Below the pieces are notes generated by a model. The model was not told the origin of the DNA. It searched no databases and saw only the letters and a list, made by a program, of their open reading frames with translations. Below are positions 25,185 to 34,814 of a stretch of DNA of 64,000 nucleotides, piece after piece (the stretch's first letter is position 1; each line of letters begins with the position of its first letter). A program made the translations under genes and the position numbers. Source of the DNA: an uncultured Eisenbergiella sp. Its GTDB lineage: Bacteria > Bacillota > Clostridia > Lachnospirales > Lachnospiraceae. The stretch lies in the NCBI GenBank assembly GCA_910585455.1, contig CAJUEL010000025.1:1-64000 (forward strand), given 5' to 3'.

Positions 25185-26579
25185 ATGAGACGAAATGAAT
25201 CGGCAAAAAGGCTGTTTATTCTCGCTCTTTCACTGGCGGGATTGTGTATTCTGACTTCTTTTTATGCGTATGGATGGTTTCATTATTATTATCAGCATAT
25301 TGCGAATAAGACCATGAACCGCTTCGAGCTGCGGGGACATCAGCTGATTATCGGGCTGTATTTTGTCCTGCTGTTTTTCTTTTCCCAGACCTACGGCGCG
25401 TTGAAAATCGGCTATTTAAAGCCGCTGGATCTGTTTTTGTCCCAGCTGTTCTCTCTTCTGTGCGTGAATGTCATTTCTTATGCCCAGCTTTCCCTGATGT
25501 ACGGCTGGTTCATGCTGGGCGGGCATCATATGATTTCCATGACCTTCTGGCAGGTTCTGGTTTCCGCGGGCTGGATCTGGCTGTGCAACATGATCTATCG
25601 AAGGATTTTTCCGCCAAGGCAGCTTCTTTTGGTGCATGGTGAGCGCCCGGTGGAGGATATTTTAAACAAGCTGGCGAGCCGGAAGGACAAATATTATGTG
25701 GCGCGCTGCATGAACATCGCGGAGGGCTATGAGGCGGTGGAAAGGGTGGTGGCGGATTATGACGCCATCGTGCTCTGGGACATCCACACGATGGACCGCA
25801 ATGTGCTTCTCAAGTACTGCTACAGCCGTTCCATCCGCGTCTATATGATGCCCAAAATTCCGGATGTCATCGTGAAGGGCAGCACCCAGCTGCATCTGTT
25901 TGACACTCCGATCCTTTTGACCCGGGAATATGCCCTGAGCGTGGAGCAGCGTCTGGTCAAACGGCTGATCGACATCGTCTGCGCGCTCTTTTTGCTGGTA
26001 TTGGCATCGCCCTTTATGCTGATCACCGCGCTGATCATCAAGCTCTATGACGGCGGTCCGGTGCTCTATCAGCAGGTGCGCTGCACCAGGAATGCGCAGG
26101 AATTTAAAATCCTGAAATTCCGCAGCATGCGGGTGGATGCGGAAAAGGATGGAGTGGCACGGCTTGCGGCCAAAAATGATTCCCGCATCACGCCGATCGG
26201 AAAATTCATCCGAAAGGTCCGTATTGACGAGCTTCCCCAGCTTTTCAATATTTTAAAGGGAGAAATGTCCTTCATCGGTCCGCGTCCGGAACGCCCTCAG
26301 ATCATCACACAATATATGGAGGAAATGCCGGAATTCGCCTTCCGCATGAGAGTGAAGGCGGGGCTTGCGGGCTATGCGCAGGTTTATGGCAAATACAATA
26401 CGACGCCCTATGATAAGCTGAAGCTGGATCTGTTTTATATCGAAAATTATTCCGTCTGGCTGGATTTGAAGCTGATGCTTCTGACACTGAAAATTCTGTT
26501 CACGCCCGACAGCACGGAAGGGGTGGACGCTGCGCAGGTGACGGCGATGAAGCAGGAGCTGCACGAAAAGGAGAAATAG
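25185..26579 (+). CDS. Undecaprenyl-phosphate sugar phosphotransferase (WbaP/ExoY type)
   Basis: A 464-residue polyisoprenyl-phosphate hexose-1-phosphate transferase, the enzyme that starts a glycan repeat on the carrier lipid. Four N-terminal transmembrane helices (residues about 8-140) and a nucleotide-binding-like middle domain precede the catalytic C-terminal domain with KRLIDIVCALFLLV, GPVLYQQVR, KFRSMRVDAE, DELPQLFNILKGEMSFIGPRPERP and VKAGLAGYAQVYGKY. The start at 25185 follows GGAG; upstream codons are not credible. It marks this as a Wzy-type assembly cluster. Confidence 0.93.
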   Translation: MRRNESAKRLFILALSLAGLCILTSFYAYGWFHYYYQHIANKTMNRFELRGHQLIIGLYFVLLFFFSQTYGALKIGYLKPLDLFLSQLFSLLCVNVISYAQLSLMYGWFMLGGHHMISMTFWQVLVSAGWIWLCNMIYRRIFPPRQLLLVHGERPVEDILNKLASRKDKYYVARCMNIAEGYEAVERVVADYDAIVLWDIHTMDRNVLLKYCYSRSIRVYMMPKIPDVIVKGSTQLHLFDTPILLTREYALSVEQRLVKRLIDIVCALFLLVLASPFMLITALIIKLYDGGPVLYQQVRCTRNAQEFKILKFRSMRVDAEKDGVARLAAKNDSRITPIGKFIRKVRIDELPQLFNILKGEMSFIGPRPERPQIITQYMEEMPEFAFRMRVKAGLAGYAQVYGKYNTTPYDKLKLDLFYIENYSVWLDLKLMLLTLKILFTPDSTEGVDAAQVTAMKQELHEKEK

Positions 26580-26585
26580 ACGGAT

Positions 26586-27572
26586 ATGGATAAAGGAGAA
26601 TTTTTGCAGGAGGGCATTGACGAAAAACGGTTTGTCCTCTGCATGCGTCATACCATATGGATCGCTTTTGCGGCGGGGCTTGCGGGCGCATTGCTCGCCG
26701 GAGGGATGTATCTGCTTGTCCGCCGGCTCACCATGGGGGAACCGCAGTATCGGGCGGAGGTGTTGTATGCCATCCGGTATGACATTCAGGAGGAGGACGA
26801 GGTTTTAAAGGAATTCATCAATGAGTATAACGCCTATACCTGGGGCGATATGATGCGGTCGGACAGGGTGATGCTTGCGGTGACGGAGGCGCTGCCGGAT
26901 GTGGAGCGCTGCGAGATTGAAGCTTCCATCAGCACCGGGATTGCGGCGGATCCGGAATTTCTGACCGCTTATTTTACGACAGCGGATGAAACGCTTTCCA
27001 ATCGGATTGCAACAGCCTGCAGCGCAGCGATGGAGGCCTTCGGCACAACCATGCAGGGCAGGGGGCTTACCGCCATCGAGGTGTGGAAAACCGTCCCTGC
27101 GGTAAAGGTGGCTGTGGAAAACCGGACACTGTATGCGATGGAGCTGGGGGCAATCATCGGGCTGATTGTGGGCATTCTGGCGCTGGCGGCGCGGTATGTG
27201 CTGGACGATTCGGTCATGCTGGAGAGCGATTTTGAGCGGCGCTATCCTTATCCCGTGCTCGGTTACCGGACGAAAAAGCCGGATGCCGCCATAGAGGCTT
27301 CTCTTTGTGCCAATCTGGAGCGACAGGCGCAAAAGGGCGCGTTCCGGGAGATCGGACTGTCCGACGCATACGGACCCGGGACCGATTATGACGCGCTGCG
27401 GGAGACTCCTGTGGTTTTGCTGGTGGAGTGGGGCACGCCCTGCCTGCGGATGCTGGGGCATGTGATCCATACGCTTATCCTGCAGGACGTGAGGCTTTTG
27501 GGGATTGTCATTACGGAAGCGGACGGGAAGTTTTTACGGATGTATTATGGAAAAGGGTGGAAAGCGGAATGA
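26586..27572 (+). CDS. Wzz-like chain-length regulator with a kinase-like C-terminal remnant
   Basis: A 328-residue protein with two transmembrane helices (about residues 26-48 and 179-202) flanking an extracellular domain, as in polysaccharide co-polymerases. The cytoplasmic tail (about 225-328) ends in PVVLLVEWGTPCLRMLGHVIHTL and VRLLGIVITEADGKFLRMYYG. This resembles the last strands and helices of CpsD/EpsB-type tyrosine kinases, but the part holding Walker A and B is absent. No separate kinase gene is next to it. It starts six bases after the sugar transferase stop. The functional state is inferred. Confidence 0.75.
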   Translation: MDKGEFLQEGIDEKRFVLCMRHTIWIAFAAGLAGALLAGGMYLLVRRLTMGEPQYRAEVLYAIRYDIQEEDEVLKEFINEYNAYTWGDMMRSDRVMLAVTEALPDVERCEIEASISTGIAADPEFLTAYFTTADETLSNRIATACSAAMEAFGTTMQGRGLTAIEVWKTVPAVKVAVENRTLYAMELGAIIGLIVGILALAARYVLDDSVMLESDFERRYPYPVLGYRTKKPDAAIEASLCANLERQAQKGAFREIGLSDAYGPGTDYDALRETPVVLLVEWGTPCLRMLGHVIHTLILQDVRLLGIVITEADGKFLRMYYGKGWKAE

Positions 27573-28357
27573 AGCTTCAATTTCTGGTTTCGGCGGTGGA
27601 TAAGGAGATGCGCGCGCTGGCGGAAAAGATGAATCTGCAGGCGGAAAGCATCATCATCAATCAGTGCGGCGAAAACCGATACGAAGAGTTTGAGTATCGG
27701 GGCAGCCGGATGCGCTGCTATCATTTTGCGGAAAAGGGCGTGGGACTGTCCCGCAACAACGCCCTGCTGCGGGCGGATCAGGAGCTTTGCCTGTTTGCGG
27801 ACGAGGACATCGTGTATTGTGACGGCGCGGCGAAAGCGGTGCAGGATGCCTTTGCAGAGCATCCGGAAGCGGATGTGCTTTTGTTTAACGTGGAGGTGCA
27901 GCCTGCCCGGCGGACCTATTGGACGCGGGAATATCATCGGGTGCGTTGGTATAACTGCGGGCGCTATCCAGCCTACAGCTTCGGGCTGCGTACCCGGCGG
28001 ATGCATGAGAAAAACCTGTCATATTCTCTGTATTTCGGCGGCGGCGCGAAGTATGCCAACGGAGAGGACAGCCTGTTTTTGCGGGATTGCCTGCGGGCAG
28101 GACTTAAGGTATATGCGGTTCCTGTCAATATCGGGGAGGAGGCGCCAAGACCTTCCACCTGGTTTTTCGGGTATGACGAAAAATTTTTCCACGACCGGGG
28201 CGTGCTCTATCATGTGCTTTACGGAAGGGCCGCTTTGTTGATGGGATACCGGTTCCTTCTGAAAAATAAAGGGGAAATGTGCGCCGGAGAGGTTGATTTT
28301 GCTCATGCGCTTCGGTTTCTGCGGCAGGGCATCCGGGATGGGAAAAAAGGGCTGTGA
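27569..28357 (+). CDS. Glycosyltransferase, GT2-like
   Basis: A 262-residue protein with features of a diverged GT-A fold: QAESIIINQCGE, a GVGLSRNNALLRA helix, and the acidic strand LCLFADEDIVY, then GGAKYANGEDSLFLRDCL. It overlaps the Wzz-like gene by four bases (ATGA). Likely adds one sugar of the repeat unit. The donor is unknown. Confidence 0.75.
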   Translation: MKLQFLVSAVDKEMRALAEKMNLQAESIIINQCGENRYEEFEYRGSRMRCYHFAEKGVGLSRNNALLRADQELCLFADEDIVYCDGAAKAVQDAFAEHPEADVLLFNVEVQPARRTYWTREYHRVRWYNCGRYPAYSFGLRTRRMHEKNLSYSLYFGGGAKYANGEDSLFLRDCLRAGLKVYAVPVNIGEEAPRPSTWFFGYDEKFFHDRGVLYHVLYGRAALLMGYRFLLKNKGEMCAGEVDFAHALRFLRQGIRDGKKGL

Positions 28358-28442
28358 GCTGCAGTCCGCGTCCGGCGGTCGGAAAACGGTGTCTATGAAG
28401 CGCTATGGTGCGGACGGTTGGACGGACAGAGAGGATTTGGGA

Positions 28443-29609
28443 ATGTTTTTTTATGGAATGATCACTGCTTTGGCGATTGCGCTTGCCTGCTTCGTGACAA
28501 GCCGTCCGATGCAGGAAAAAGACCGGTCCGATTTGGGTATCCGAAACGGCGGGCAGCTGACGCGGCAGCAGGCGCTCTCCTGGCTGTGCCTGACAGGAAT
28601 CTTTCTGCTTCTTGCGGGGGTATCGGCGCTGCGCATTGAGGTGGGCAATGACTACGGCAAATATGTGGATATTTTTCATGAAATTTATGAGGGGACGGAC
28701 AGCGCCTATGTGGTGACGGAGCCGGGCTTTAATTTTGTGGTGAAGGCGGTCTATGTCCTGTCCGGCTATGAAAATTATCTGCTGGTATTCGCCCTGTTCG
28801 GGGCGGCGACGGTGTTTTTGTTTTTGCGGGCGATGTATGAGCAGAGCGTGGATTTTAAGCTGTCCCTCGCCATGTTTTTGCTGCTGGGACTATATTTTCG
28901 CACCTTCACCACAGTGCGCTACTATTTCGTGCTGGCGTTGACGCTTTACAGTCTGAAATATGTGAAAAGGAAGGAATTTGGCAAGTTTCTGCTGCTGACC
29001 CTGTTTGCGGCGCTGTTCCACAAATCGGTGCTGGTGGTGCTCCTTTTCTACCCGCTGGCGTATCTGCCGTGGAAAAAATGGATGGTGGTGACGGGCGGCA
29101 TCGGGGCGGCGGGAGTGTTTTTGTTTCAAAAGCAGATTCTTTCGCTCGCGCTGCGGCTCTATCCCACCTTCCGGGACACGGTTTATCTGACACAGGATAT
29201 CGGCCTTTCGGCAAACGCTTCCGGCATTGTGCGGTGTCTGTTCGTATTTTTGCTTGCCGCCCTTTGCTGGCGGGAGAGCGTCAGGGACAGCAGGGAGAAC
29301 CGGTTTTATCTGAAGCTTTCCGTTATCGGTTTTTTGCTGTATACCTGCGGTTCCTTTTTGCCGCTGGTTTCCCGGCTTTCCTATTATGTGGTCACGCCGC
29401 AGCTTTTGCTGGCGCCGGGGCTGCTTAGGGGGCTATATGGGACTGGGGGGCGCAAAAAGGGCCTTGTGACAGCGCTGACGCTCGGCTTTTGTTTGTGCTA
29501 TTTTTGTTGGTTTATGAGAATGGCGTCCGGAAACGGCATCAATGTGCTGCCTTACCGGAGCTGGATTTTTACGGATAAGGAATGGATCGATGGATCGGAT
29601 CTTTTTTAG
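28443..29609 (+). CDS. EpsG/Wzy-type polysaccharide polymerase
   Basis: A 388-residue protein with about 10-11 hydrophobic segments and EpsG family landmarks: SALRIEVGNDYGKYVDIF, a following EPGFNFVVKAV, then FRTFTTVRYYFVLAL and FLLTLFAALFHKSVLVVL. It probably polymerises the lipid-linked repeat units on the outer face. ATG 28443 is chosen with AGAGGA at eight bases; the open frame to 28293 overlaps the preceding gene. It overlaps the next glycosyltransferase by 20 bases. I found no Wzx flippase in the cluster. Confidence 0.85.
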   Translation: MFFYGMITALAIALACFVTSRPMQEKDRSDLGIRNGGQLTRQQALSWLCLTGIFLLLAGVSALRIEVGNDYGKYVDIFHEIYEGTDSAYVVTEPGFNFVVKAVYVLSGYENYLLVFALFGAATVFLFLRAMYEQSVDFKLSLAMFLLLGLYFRTFTTVRYYFVLALTLYSLKYVKRKEFGKFLLLTLFAALFHKSVLVVLLFYPLAYLPWKKWMVVTGGIGAAGVFLFQKQILSLALRLYPTFRDTVYLTQDIGLSANASGIVRCLFVFLLAALCWRESVRDSRENRFYLKLSVIGFLLYTCGSFLPLVSRLSYYVVTPQLLLAPGLLRGLYGTGGRKKGLVTALTLGFCLCYFCWFMRMASGNGINVLPYRSWIFTDKEWIDGSDLF

Positions 29610-30420
29610 CATTGTGGTGGTTTGCTTAAATCCCGGGGAAAAGCTCATGCCCACCATACAGAGCGTGCTCATGCAGGAATGCGGCAGCTATGAAATCGTG
29701 GTGAAGGACGGGGGCTCTGTGGACGGCTCCCTGGCCAGGATGCCAAAGGATGACAGAATCAGGCTGTATGTACAAAAGGACAAGGGCATTTATGATGCCA
29801 TGAATCAGGCGCTGCCTCACGTGAAAGGGCGGTATGTGCTGTTTTTAAACTGTGGGGACGTGCTGCACGACGGCTGCGTGCTTTCCGAAATGGAAAAGCG
29901 CATCGGGCAGGAAGAGGCTGAGCGAAAGGGAACGCCAAAACAGTATATCTTTTACGGAAATCAGTACAATCAACAGCAAAAAAGCGTGGTATATTCCGCT
30001 CCTCAGGTGAACGATTTCACCTGTTACCGCAACGTGCCCTGCCATCAGGTCTGTTTTTATGACGCCGGGCTGTTTTTGGAGCGGGGCTATGATACGAAAT
30101 ACCGGGTGCGGGCGGATTACGAGCATTTTTTATATTGCATCTATGAAAAAAAGGTCCGGGCGATTTCTGTGGATGTGCTGGTGGCGGACTATGAGGGCGG
30201 CGGATTTTCCGAAACGAAGGAAAACCGCAGGATTTCCGCCAGGGAGCACCGGGAGATTACAGCGCGCTATCTGGGATGCAGAAAAGCGCTTCGATATCGT
30301 CTGATTATGCTTTTGACGCTGGCGCCCCTGCGCACGAGGCTGGCGGAGGACGCCCGGTACGCTTCTCTTTATAATAAGGTGAAAACAGCGGTTTACCGGT
30401 TGAAGGAAAACCGCAGGTGA
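29590..30420 (+). CDS. Glycosyltransferase family 2 (WcaA-like)
   Basis: A 276-residue GT-A enzyme beginning FFSIVVVCLNPGEKL, with VKDGGSVDGS in place of the usual DDGS, DKGIYDAMNQAL, and FLNCGDVL. This arrangement is typical of the colanic-acid type GT2 subgroup. The start at 29590 overlaps the end of the polymerase gene, so they are coupled. Adds a sugar to the repeat unit. Specificity is unknown. Confidence 0.87.
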   Translation: MDRIFFSIVVVCLNPGEKLMPTIQSVLMQECGSYEIVVKDGGSVDGSLARMPKDDRIRLYVQKDKGIYDAMNQALPHVKGRYVLFLNCGDVLHDGCVLSEMEKRIGQEEAERKGTPKQYIFYGNQYNQQQKSVVYSAPQVNDFTCYRNVPCHQVCFYDAGLFLERGYDTKYRVRADYEHFLYCIYEKKVRAISVDVLVADYEGGGFSETKENRRISAREHREITARYLGCRKALRYRLIMLLTLAPLRTRLAEDARYASLYNKVKTAVYRLKENRR

Positions 30421-30479
30421 GGAAATCGTCACCGTTCATGCTGTGACCGGTGATGGAAATCGCTGCGAGAGGGATTATT

Positions 30480-31760
30480 ATGAAGGTTTTGTGGGTTTGC
30501 AACATCATGCTTCCGGCAATCGCAAAGAAGCTGGGCTGCACATACAGCGTGCGGGAGGGGTGGCTGTCCGGCATTCTGGACAGACTTCTGGCATTTGGAG
30601 ATGCAGAAGTGGAGCTGGGCATCTGCTTTCCGGCAAATGGAGAGCATGCCTTTCTGCAAAAAAGGCTGGCACTGGGCGGGAGGGAGGTTTCCTGCTACGG
30701 CTTTAGTGAGGATCTGGAGCATCCGGAATGGTATGACACGAGTCTGGAAATCTGGTTTGAGGAGATTTTATCGGATTTTCAACCGGAGCTGGTGCATATT
30801 TTCGGGACGGAATTTCCCCATGCCTGTGCCTGTGCGAAGGCGTGGAACCGTCCGGAGAGGACGCTGGTGGGCATTCAGGGGCTGTGCAGCGCGATCGCCC
30901 GGTCCTATCAGGCGGATCTGCCCGACGCCGTTTTTGGTGGCAGGACGCTGCGGGATGTGATCAGAAAGGACAGCATGCGGCAGCAGCAGGAAAAGTTTTA
31001 TGCCCGCGCGGAGACGGAGAAACAGCTTTTGCGGCTGGCAGGGCACATCACCGGGCGGACAGATTTCGACCGGGAGGAGATAGCGGCAATCAATCCGGAT
31101 GCGGTATACCATTTCATGAACGAAACCATGCGGCAGGGCTTTTATGCGGGAAGCTGGCAGCTTTCCCAATGCCGCCGCCATGAGATTTTTGCAGGCCAGG
31201 CGGATTATCCGCTGAAAGGCTTTCATTATGTGCTGCAGGCGATGGGGACGGTTTTGGCGCGCTATCCGGATGCGGCGGTCACGGTGGCAGGAAACAGCGT
31301 CATGGGCACGGGTGGTCTAAAAAGCCGCCTGAAAATTCCGGCTTATGGAAAATACCTGCGAAGGCTCATCAGACAAAACGGGCTGGAGGGAAAAATCCGG
31401 GTGCTGGGCAGGCTGGAGGAGGAAGAGATGAAGCGGGCATATCTTTCGGCCCATGTGTGCGTCTGTCCCTCCGCGATGGAAAATTCTCCCAACAGCGTGG
31501 CGGAGGCGCAGCTTTTGGGCGTGCCCGTAGTCGCCAGCCGCACGGGCGGAATTCTCAGCGTGGTGGAGGATGGCGTCAGCGGGCTTTTGTTTGAAAAGGG
31601 AAACGCAGAGAAGCTGGCGGAGAGGATTCTCCGGATTTTTTCCTCCGATGAGGAGGCGCAGCGGCTTTCTGACGGGGAGCGAAAGGCGGCTGCAAAGACT
31701 TATGACGGCGAAGCCAATTTCCGCAGGCTGCTTCAAATATATGAGGAAATACTGGCATGA
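30480..31760 (+). CDS. Glycosyltransferase family 4
   Basis: A 426-residue GT-B enzyme. The N-terminal domain starts MKVLWVCNIMLPA, and the C-terminal donor domain has RVLGRLEEEEMKRAYLSAHVCVCPS, the EX7E-type ENSPNSVAEAQLLGVPVVAS and GGILSVVEDGVSGLLFE. ATG 30480 with GAGAGG is preferred over the in-frame ATG at 30450. It overlaps the following glycosyltransferase gene by four bases. Confidence 0.88.
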   Translation: MKVLWVCNIMLPAIAKKLGCTYSVREGWLSGILDRLLAFGDAEVELGICFPANGEHAFLQKRLALGGREVSCYGFSEDLEHPEWYDTSLEIWFEEILSDFQPELVHIFGTEFPHACACAKAWNRPERTLVGIQGLCSAIARSYQADLPDAVFGGRTLRDVIRKDSMRQQQEKFYARAETEKQLLRLAGHITGRTDFDREEIAAINPDAVYHFMNETMRQGFYAGSWQLSQCRRHEIFAGQADYPLKGFHYVLQAMGTVLARYPDAAVTVAGNSVMGTGGLKSRLKIPAYGKYLRRLIRQNGLEGKIRVLGRLEEEEMKRAYLSAHVCVCPSAMENSPNSVAEAQLLGVPVVASRTGGILSVVEDGVSGLLFEKGNAEKLAERILRIFSSDEEAQRLSDGERKAAAKTYDGEANFRRLLQIYEEILA

Positions 31761-32980
31761 TCAAGGCGGTTTTTATTTCCAACTACATCAATCATCATCA
31801 GATTCCCTTTTCGGACGCGCTCTATGAAAGGCTGGGGGAGGGGTATCATTTTATCCAGACCGAGCCCATGGAGGAGGAACGGGTGAAAATGGGCTGGGCG
31901 CTGGACGCCGCTCAGATTCCCTATGTGGTGCTCGCCTATGAGGAGGAAGCGCGCTGCAGAAGGCTGATCGAAGAGGCGGATCTGGTGCTGGCTGGCTGGA
32001 CGGAGCGGACGGATCTGTTTTTGCCCCGGCTTTCCGCCGGGAAGCTGACGCTTCGGATCAGCGAACGGATCTACCGGGAGGGACAGTGGAAAGCGCTGTC
32101 TCCCCGGGGCCTTTTGGCAAAATACCGGGAGCATGTGCGGTTTCGCAAAAAGCCGGCATATCTTCTGTGTGCGGGAGCCTATGTCTCTTCCGATTTTTCC
32201 CTGATCGGCGCTTATCCCGGCAGGCAGCTGAAATTCGGCTATTTTCCGCCGCTGCGCCGGTATGATATGGATGCTTTGTTTGAAAAAAAGAGACGGGCGG
32301 CATGCGCGGCAAATGCGGAAGGGAAAATGCCGCGCGGCGGGCGCGAAGCCTGCATGCAGATCGTATGGGCGGGCCGTATGATTCCCTTAAAGCATCCAGA
32401 ATTCGTGGTACGCCTGGCAAAGGAGCTTGCGGTAGAGAAAAAAAGCTTTCACATCCATATGATCGGCAGCGGTCCCATGGAAGAGGATCTGCATGCGGAA
32501 GCAGAAAGGTCCGGGCTTTTGTCACAGTTCACCTTTTATGGCTTTTTGCCGCCGGAAAGGGTGCGGGACATTATGGAGGCCTGTCAGCTGATGCTCTTTA
32601 CCAGCAATTATCTGGAGGGCTGGGGATCTGTGGTCAATGAAGCCATGAACAGCGGCTGCTGCGTGGTGGCAAACGTGCAGACCGGAGCGGCCCTTTTCCT
32701 GATAGAGGACGGCAAAAACGGCATGCTTTACCGGAGGACCTACGAAGAATTCGCTACAAGGGTGAAGGCGCTGTTCGCCGATCCCGCCCGGGCAGAAGCC
32801 CTCGGCAGAGCGGCCTGTGAAACAATCCTGTCGGAATGGAACGCGGAGCACGCCGCAGAGGAATGCCTGCGCTTTTATCAAAGCTGGAAAAAAGGCGCCC
32901 CTGACCTGCCGGCAACCGGTCCCTTTTCCCGCGCACCCCGGCTTTGTGCCCGCTGGCGCTATGATGAGGGCAGGCTTTAA
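31757..32980 (+). CDS. Glycosyltransferase family 4 (second)
   Basis: A 407-residue GT-B enzyme. Landmarks: VFISNYINHHQIPFSDAL at the N-terminus, IVWAGRMIPLKHPEFVVRLA, FTFYGFLPPERVRDIMEAC and the donor-site SNYLEGWGSVVNEAMNSGC. It overlaps the previous gene by four bases. The C-terminal 25 residues are proline- and arginine-rich, unusual for the family. Adds one sugar of the repeat unit. Donor unknown. Confidence 0.88.
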   Translation: MIKAVFISNYINHHQIPFSDALYERLGEGYHFIQTEPMEEERVKMGWALDAAQIPYVVLAYEEEARCRRLIEEADLVLAGWTERTDLFLPRLSAGKLTLRISERIYREGQWKALSPRGLLAKYREHVRFRKKPAYLLCAGAYVSSDFSLIGAYPGRQLKFGYFPPLRRYDMDALFEKKRRAACAANAEGKMPRGGREACMQIVWAGRMIPLKHPEFVVRLAKELAVEKKSFHIHMIGSGPMEEDLHAEAERSGLLSQFTFYGFLPPERVRDIMEACQLMLFTSNYLEGWGSVVNEAMNSGCCVVANVQTGAALFLIEDGKNGMLYRRTYEEFATRVKALFADPARAEALGRAACETILSEWNAEHAAEECLRFYQSWKKGAPDLPATGPFSRAPRLCARWRYDEGRL

Positions 32981-33086
32981 AAGGAGAAGGGCATATGGGG
33001 CGGACGTCCCGGTCCGTTTCCGGCGGCGACGCCAGAGACGGTGACCTTTGGGCGGACCTGTCCAAACGGTGAAAAGGAGAACACAC

Positions 33087-33632
33087 ATGGCAAAAAATAT
33101 CATTCATATATTTGGAGCAGCCGGATCAGGAACGAGCACGCTTGGCAGAAAAATCTGTTCGGAGACAGGCTACCGCTTTATGGACGTGGACGACTATTTC
33201 TGGCTGCCCACGGATCCCCAATACACGACGAAGCGGGAGCCGAAGGAACGCCTGCGCCTCATACAAAATGATATCCGGGAAGCCGAAAACGTCGTGCTGT
33301 CCGGCTCTCTTGTGGGCTGGGGCGATGCGCTGATTCCCCTGTTTACTTTGGCGATCCGGCTGGAAACGTCAACCGATATCCGCATCCACAGGCTGAGGGC
33401 CAGGGAAAGGCAGCAGTTCGGAAACCGGATAGATCCCGGCGGAGATATGTACAAAATACATGAGGATTTCATCGACTGGGCAATGGGCTATGACGACGGC
33501 GATTGCAGCATGCGCAGCAGGGCGAAACATGACGCCTGGCAAAAGCTGCTTCCCTGCAGGCTGATCGTACTCAACGGCGCGGACGATTTGGACAAAAATT
33601 TCGCTGCAGTCCGTAAAAGCCTGGGATTTTGA
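33087..33632 (+). CDS. P-loop nucleotide kinase-like protein (adenylate kinase-like)
   Basis: A 181-residue protein with Walker A GAAGSGTSTL at residues 9-18, then FMDVDDYFW, which resembles the substrate-side DxD of shikimate- or adenylate-kinase-like proteins. RLRARERQQFG and GNRIDPGGDMY follow. It probably phosphorylates a small metabolite or nucleotide; the lid arginines are present, but no specific family is certain. It starts after AAAAGGAGA and lies inside the glycan cluster, 106 bases after a GT4 gene, in a spot with a repeat-like GGACCTGTCC. Confidence 0.75.
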   Translation: MAKNIIHIFGAAGSGTSTLGRKICSETGYRFMDVDDYFWLPTDPQYTTKREPKERLRLIQNDIREAENVVLSGSLVGWGDALIPLFTLAIRLETSTDIRIHRLRARERQQFGNRIDPGGDMYKIHEDFIDWAMGYDDGDCSMRSRAKHDAWQKLLPCRLIVLNGADDLDKNFAAVRKSLGF

Positions 33633-33740
33633 TGTCTGAATTGTGACAGGAATGCCGCTTTGACAAAAGCCCGCATTTTACGAAAGGCAGCCCTCTTCCC
33701 AGACGTGACACGCATCTTACACTCCGGAAAGGAACATCTT

Positions 33741-34739
33741 ATGGAACAGTATCCGTTGCTGAGCATCATTGTGCCGGTATATAATATTGAAAAGGAATAT
33801 CTGGAACGCTGTGTGGACAGCATTTGTTATCAGACCTACCGGAATCTGGAAATTATTCTTGTGGACGACGGTTCGACGGACAGAACCGGAGCGCTTTGCG
33901 ATGCATATGAAAAAAAGGACGACCGGATCCGGGTCTTCCATAAGGAAAACGGCGGCTCGTCCTCGGCCCGCAACTTCGGGATCCGGCAGGCGTCGGGAGA
34001 ATGGCTGGGCTTTGTGGACAGCGACGACTGGATCGATCAGGATATGTACGCAAGGCTTCTGGAAACGGCGCTCTCCCATAACGCGCGGATTGTGCAGGCT
34101 TCCCGGGACGAAATCGACGAACAGGGAAAACGCCGGCCGGATGTGTGTGTGCCGCCAAAGGAAACCTGCTTTTGTCCTTCCCAGGATTTTTTGCGGGAGC
34201 TTTTGCTGCATCGGGGCGACTGCTCCTTTTGCACCAGGCTTGTGGACCGGCGGCTTTTTGTGGGAAGAGAATTCCCGGAGGGGAAGCTGAACGAGGATTT
34301 TTATCTGCTTTTAAACATGCTCGGGGATGTGGATGGCATCTGCATTTTGCCGGACCAGATGTACCATGTTTTTTACCGGATCGGCAGCAATACGAGGAAA
34401 AAGGATAAAAACGAGTTTTCCAGAGTGTTCATGGACATTGTGGACAATGCGGATTATGCGGAGGCGCTGGTGCAAAAGCGCTGCCCGCAGCTTGCGGCAG
34501 AGGCGGTGCGCTTCGGGCTGTTTCAGCGGCTGGATTATATGCTGCATATTCCGGTGGACCGGATGCGGGATACGGACGCTTTTTACCGCAATGTGAAGAA
34601 ATATCTCCGCGGTCATGTGGCGGACACGCTGAGAAATCCATATCTGACGTGGAAAAACAGGATTTATCTGCTGCTTTTGACAGCGGCGCCAAAGACGGTG
34701 CGCCGTCTCCATGGATTAAAAAAACAGGCAGGTCTGTGA
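33741..34739 (+). CDS. Glycosyltransferase family 2 (EpsJ-like)
   Basis: A 332-residue GT-A enzyme: LSIIVPVYNIEKEYL, ILVDDGSTDRTG, KENGGSSSARNFGI and FVDSDDWID (DxD). The C-terminal 130 residues are of the EpsJ/WfgS type. The start at 33741 has GGAAAGGAA eight bases upstream. It is the last gene of the polysaccharide cluster. Its stop codon lies in the loop of the terminator at 34718-34747. Confidence 0.88.
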   Translation: MEQYPLLSIIVPVYNIEKEYLERCVDSICYQTYRNLEIILVDDGSTDRTGALCDAYEKKDDRIRVFHKENGGSSSARNFGIRQASGEWLGFVDSDDWIDQDMYARLLETALSHNARIVQASRDEIDEQGKRRPDVCVPPKETCFCPSQDFLRELLLHRGDCSFCTRLVDRRLFVGREFPEGKLNEDFYLLLNMLGDVDGICILPDQMYHVFYRIGSNTRKKDKNEFSRVFMDIVDNADYAEALVQKRCPQLAAEAVRFGLFQRLDYMLHIPVDRMRDTDAFYRNVKKYLRGHVADTLRNPYLTWKNRIYLLLLTAAPKTVRRLHGLKKQAGL

Positions 34740-34747
34740 CCTGCCTG
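34718..34747 (-). terminator. Rho-independent terminator of the DUF-less membrane protein gene
   Basis: On the minus strand CAGGCAGGT, CACAG, ACCTGCCTG is followed by TTTTTTTAAT, a strong terminator for the gene at 34815-35294. It overlaps the last codons of the convergent GT2 gene and can form a hairpin for that transcript too, though with a poorer T-run. Confidence 0.85.
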
Positions 34748-34814
34748 AAACATTGCTTTTGTATGTATCGGTATGCGGGAAAGCAGCTACATACCGGGTT
34801 GAAGCAAGAACCGC

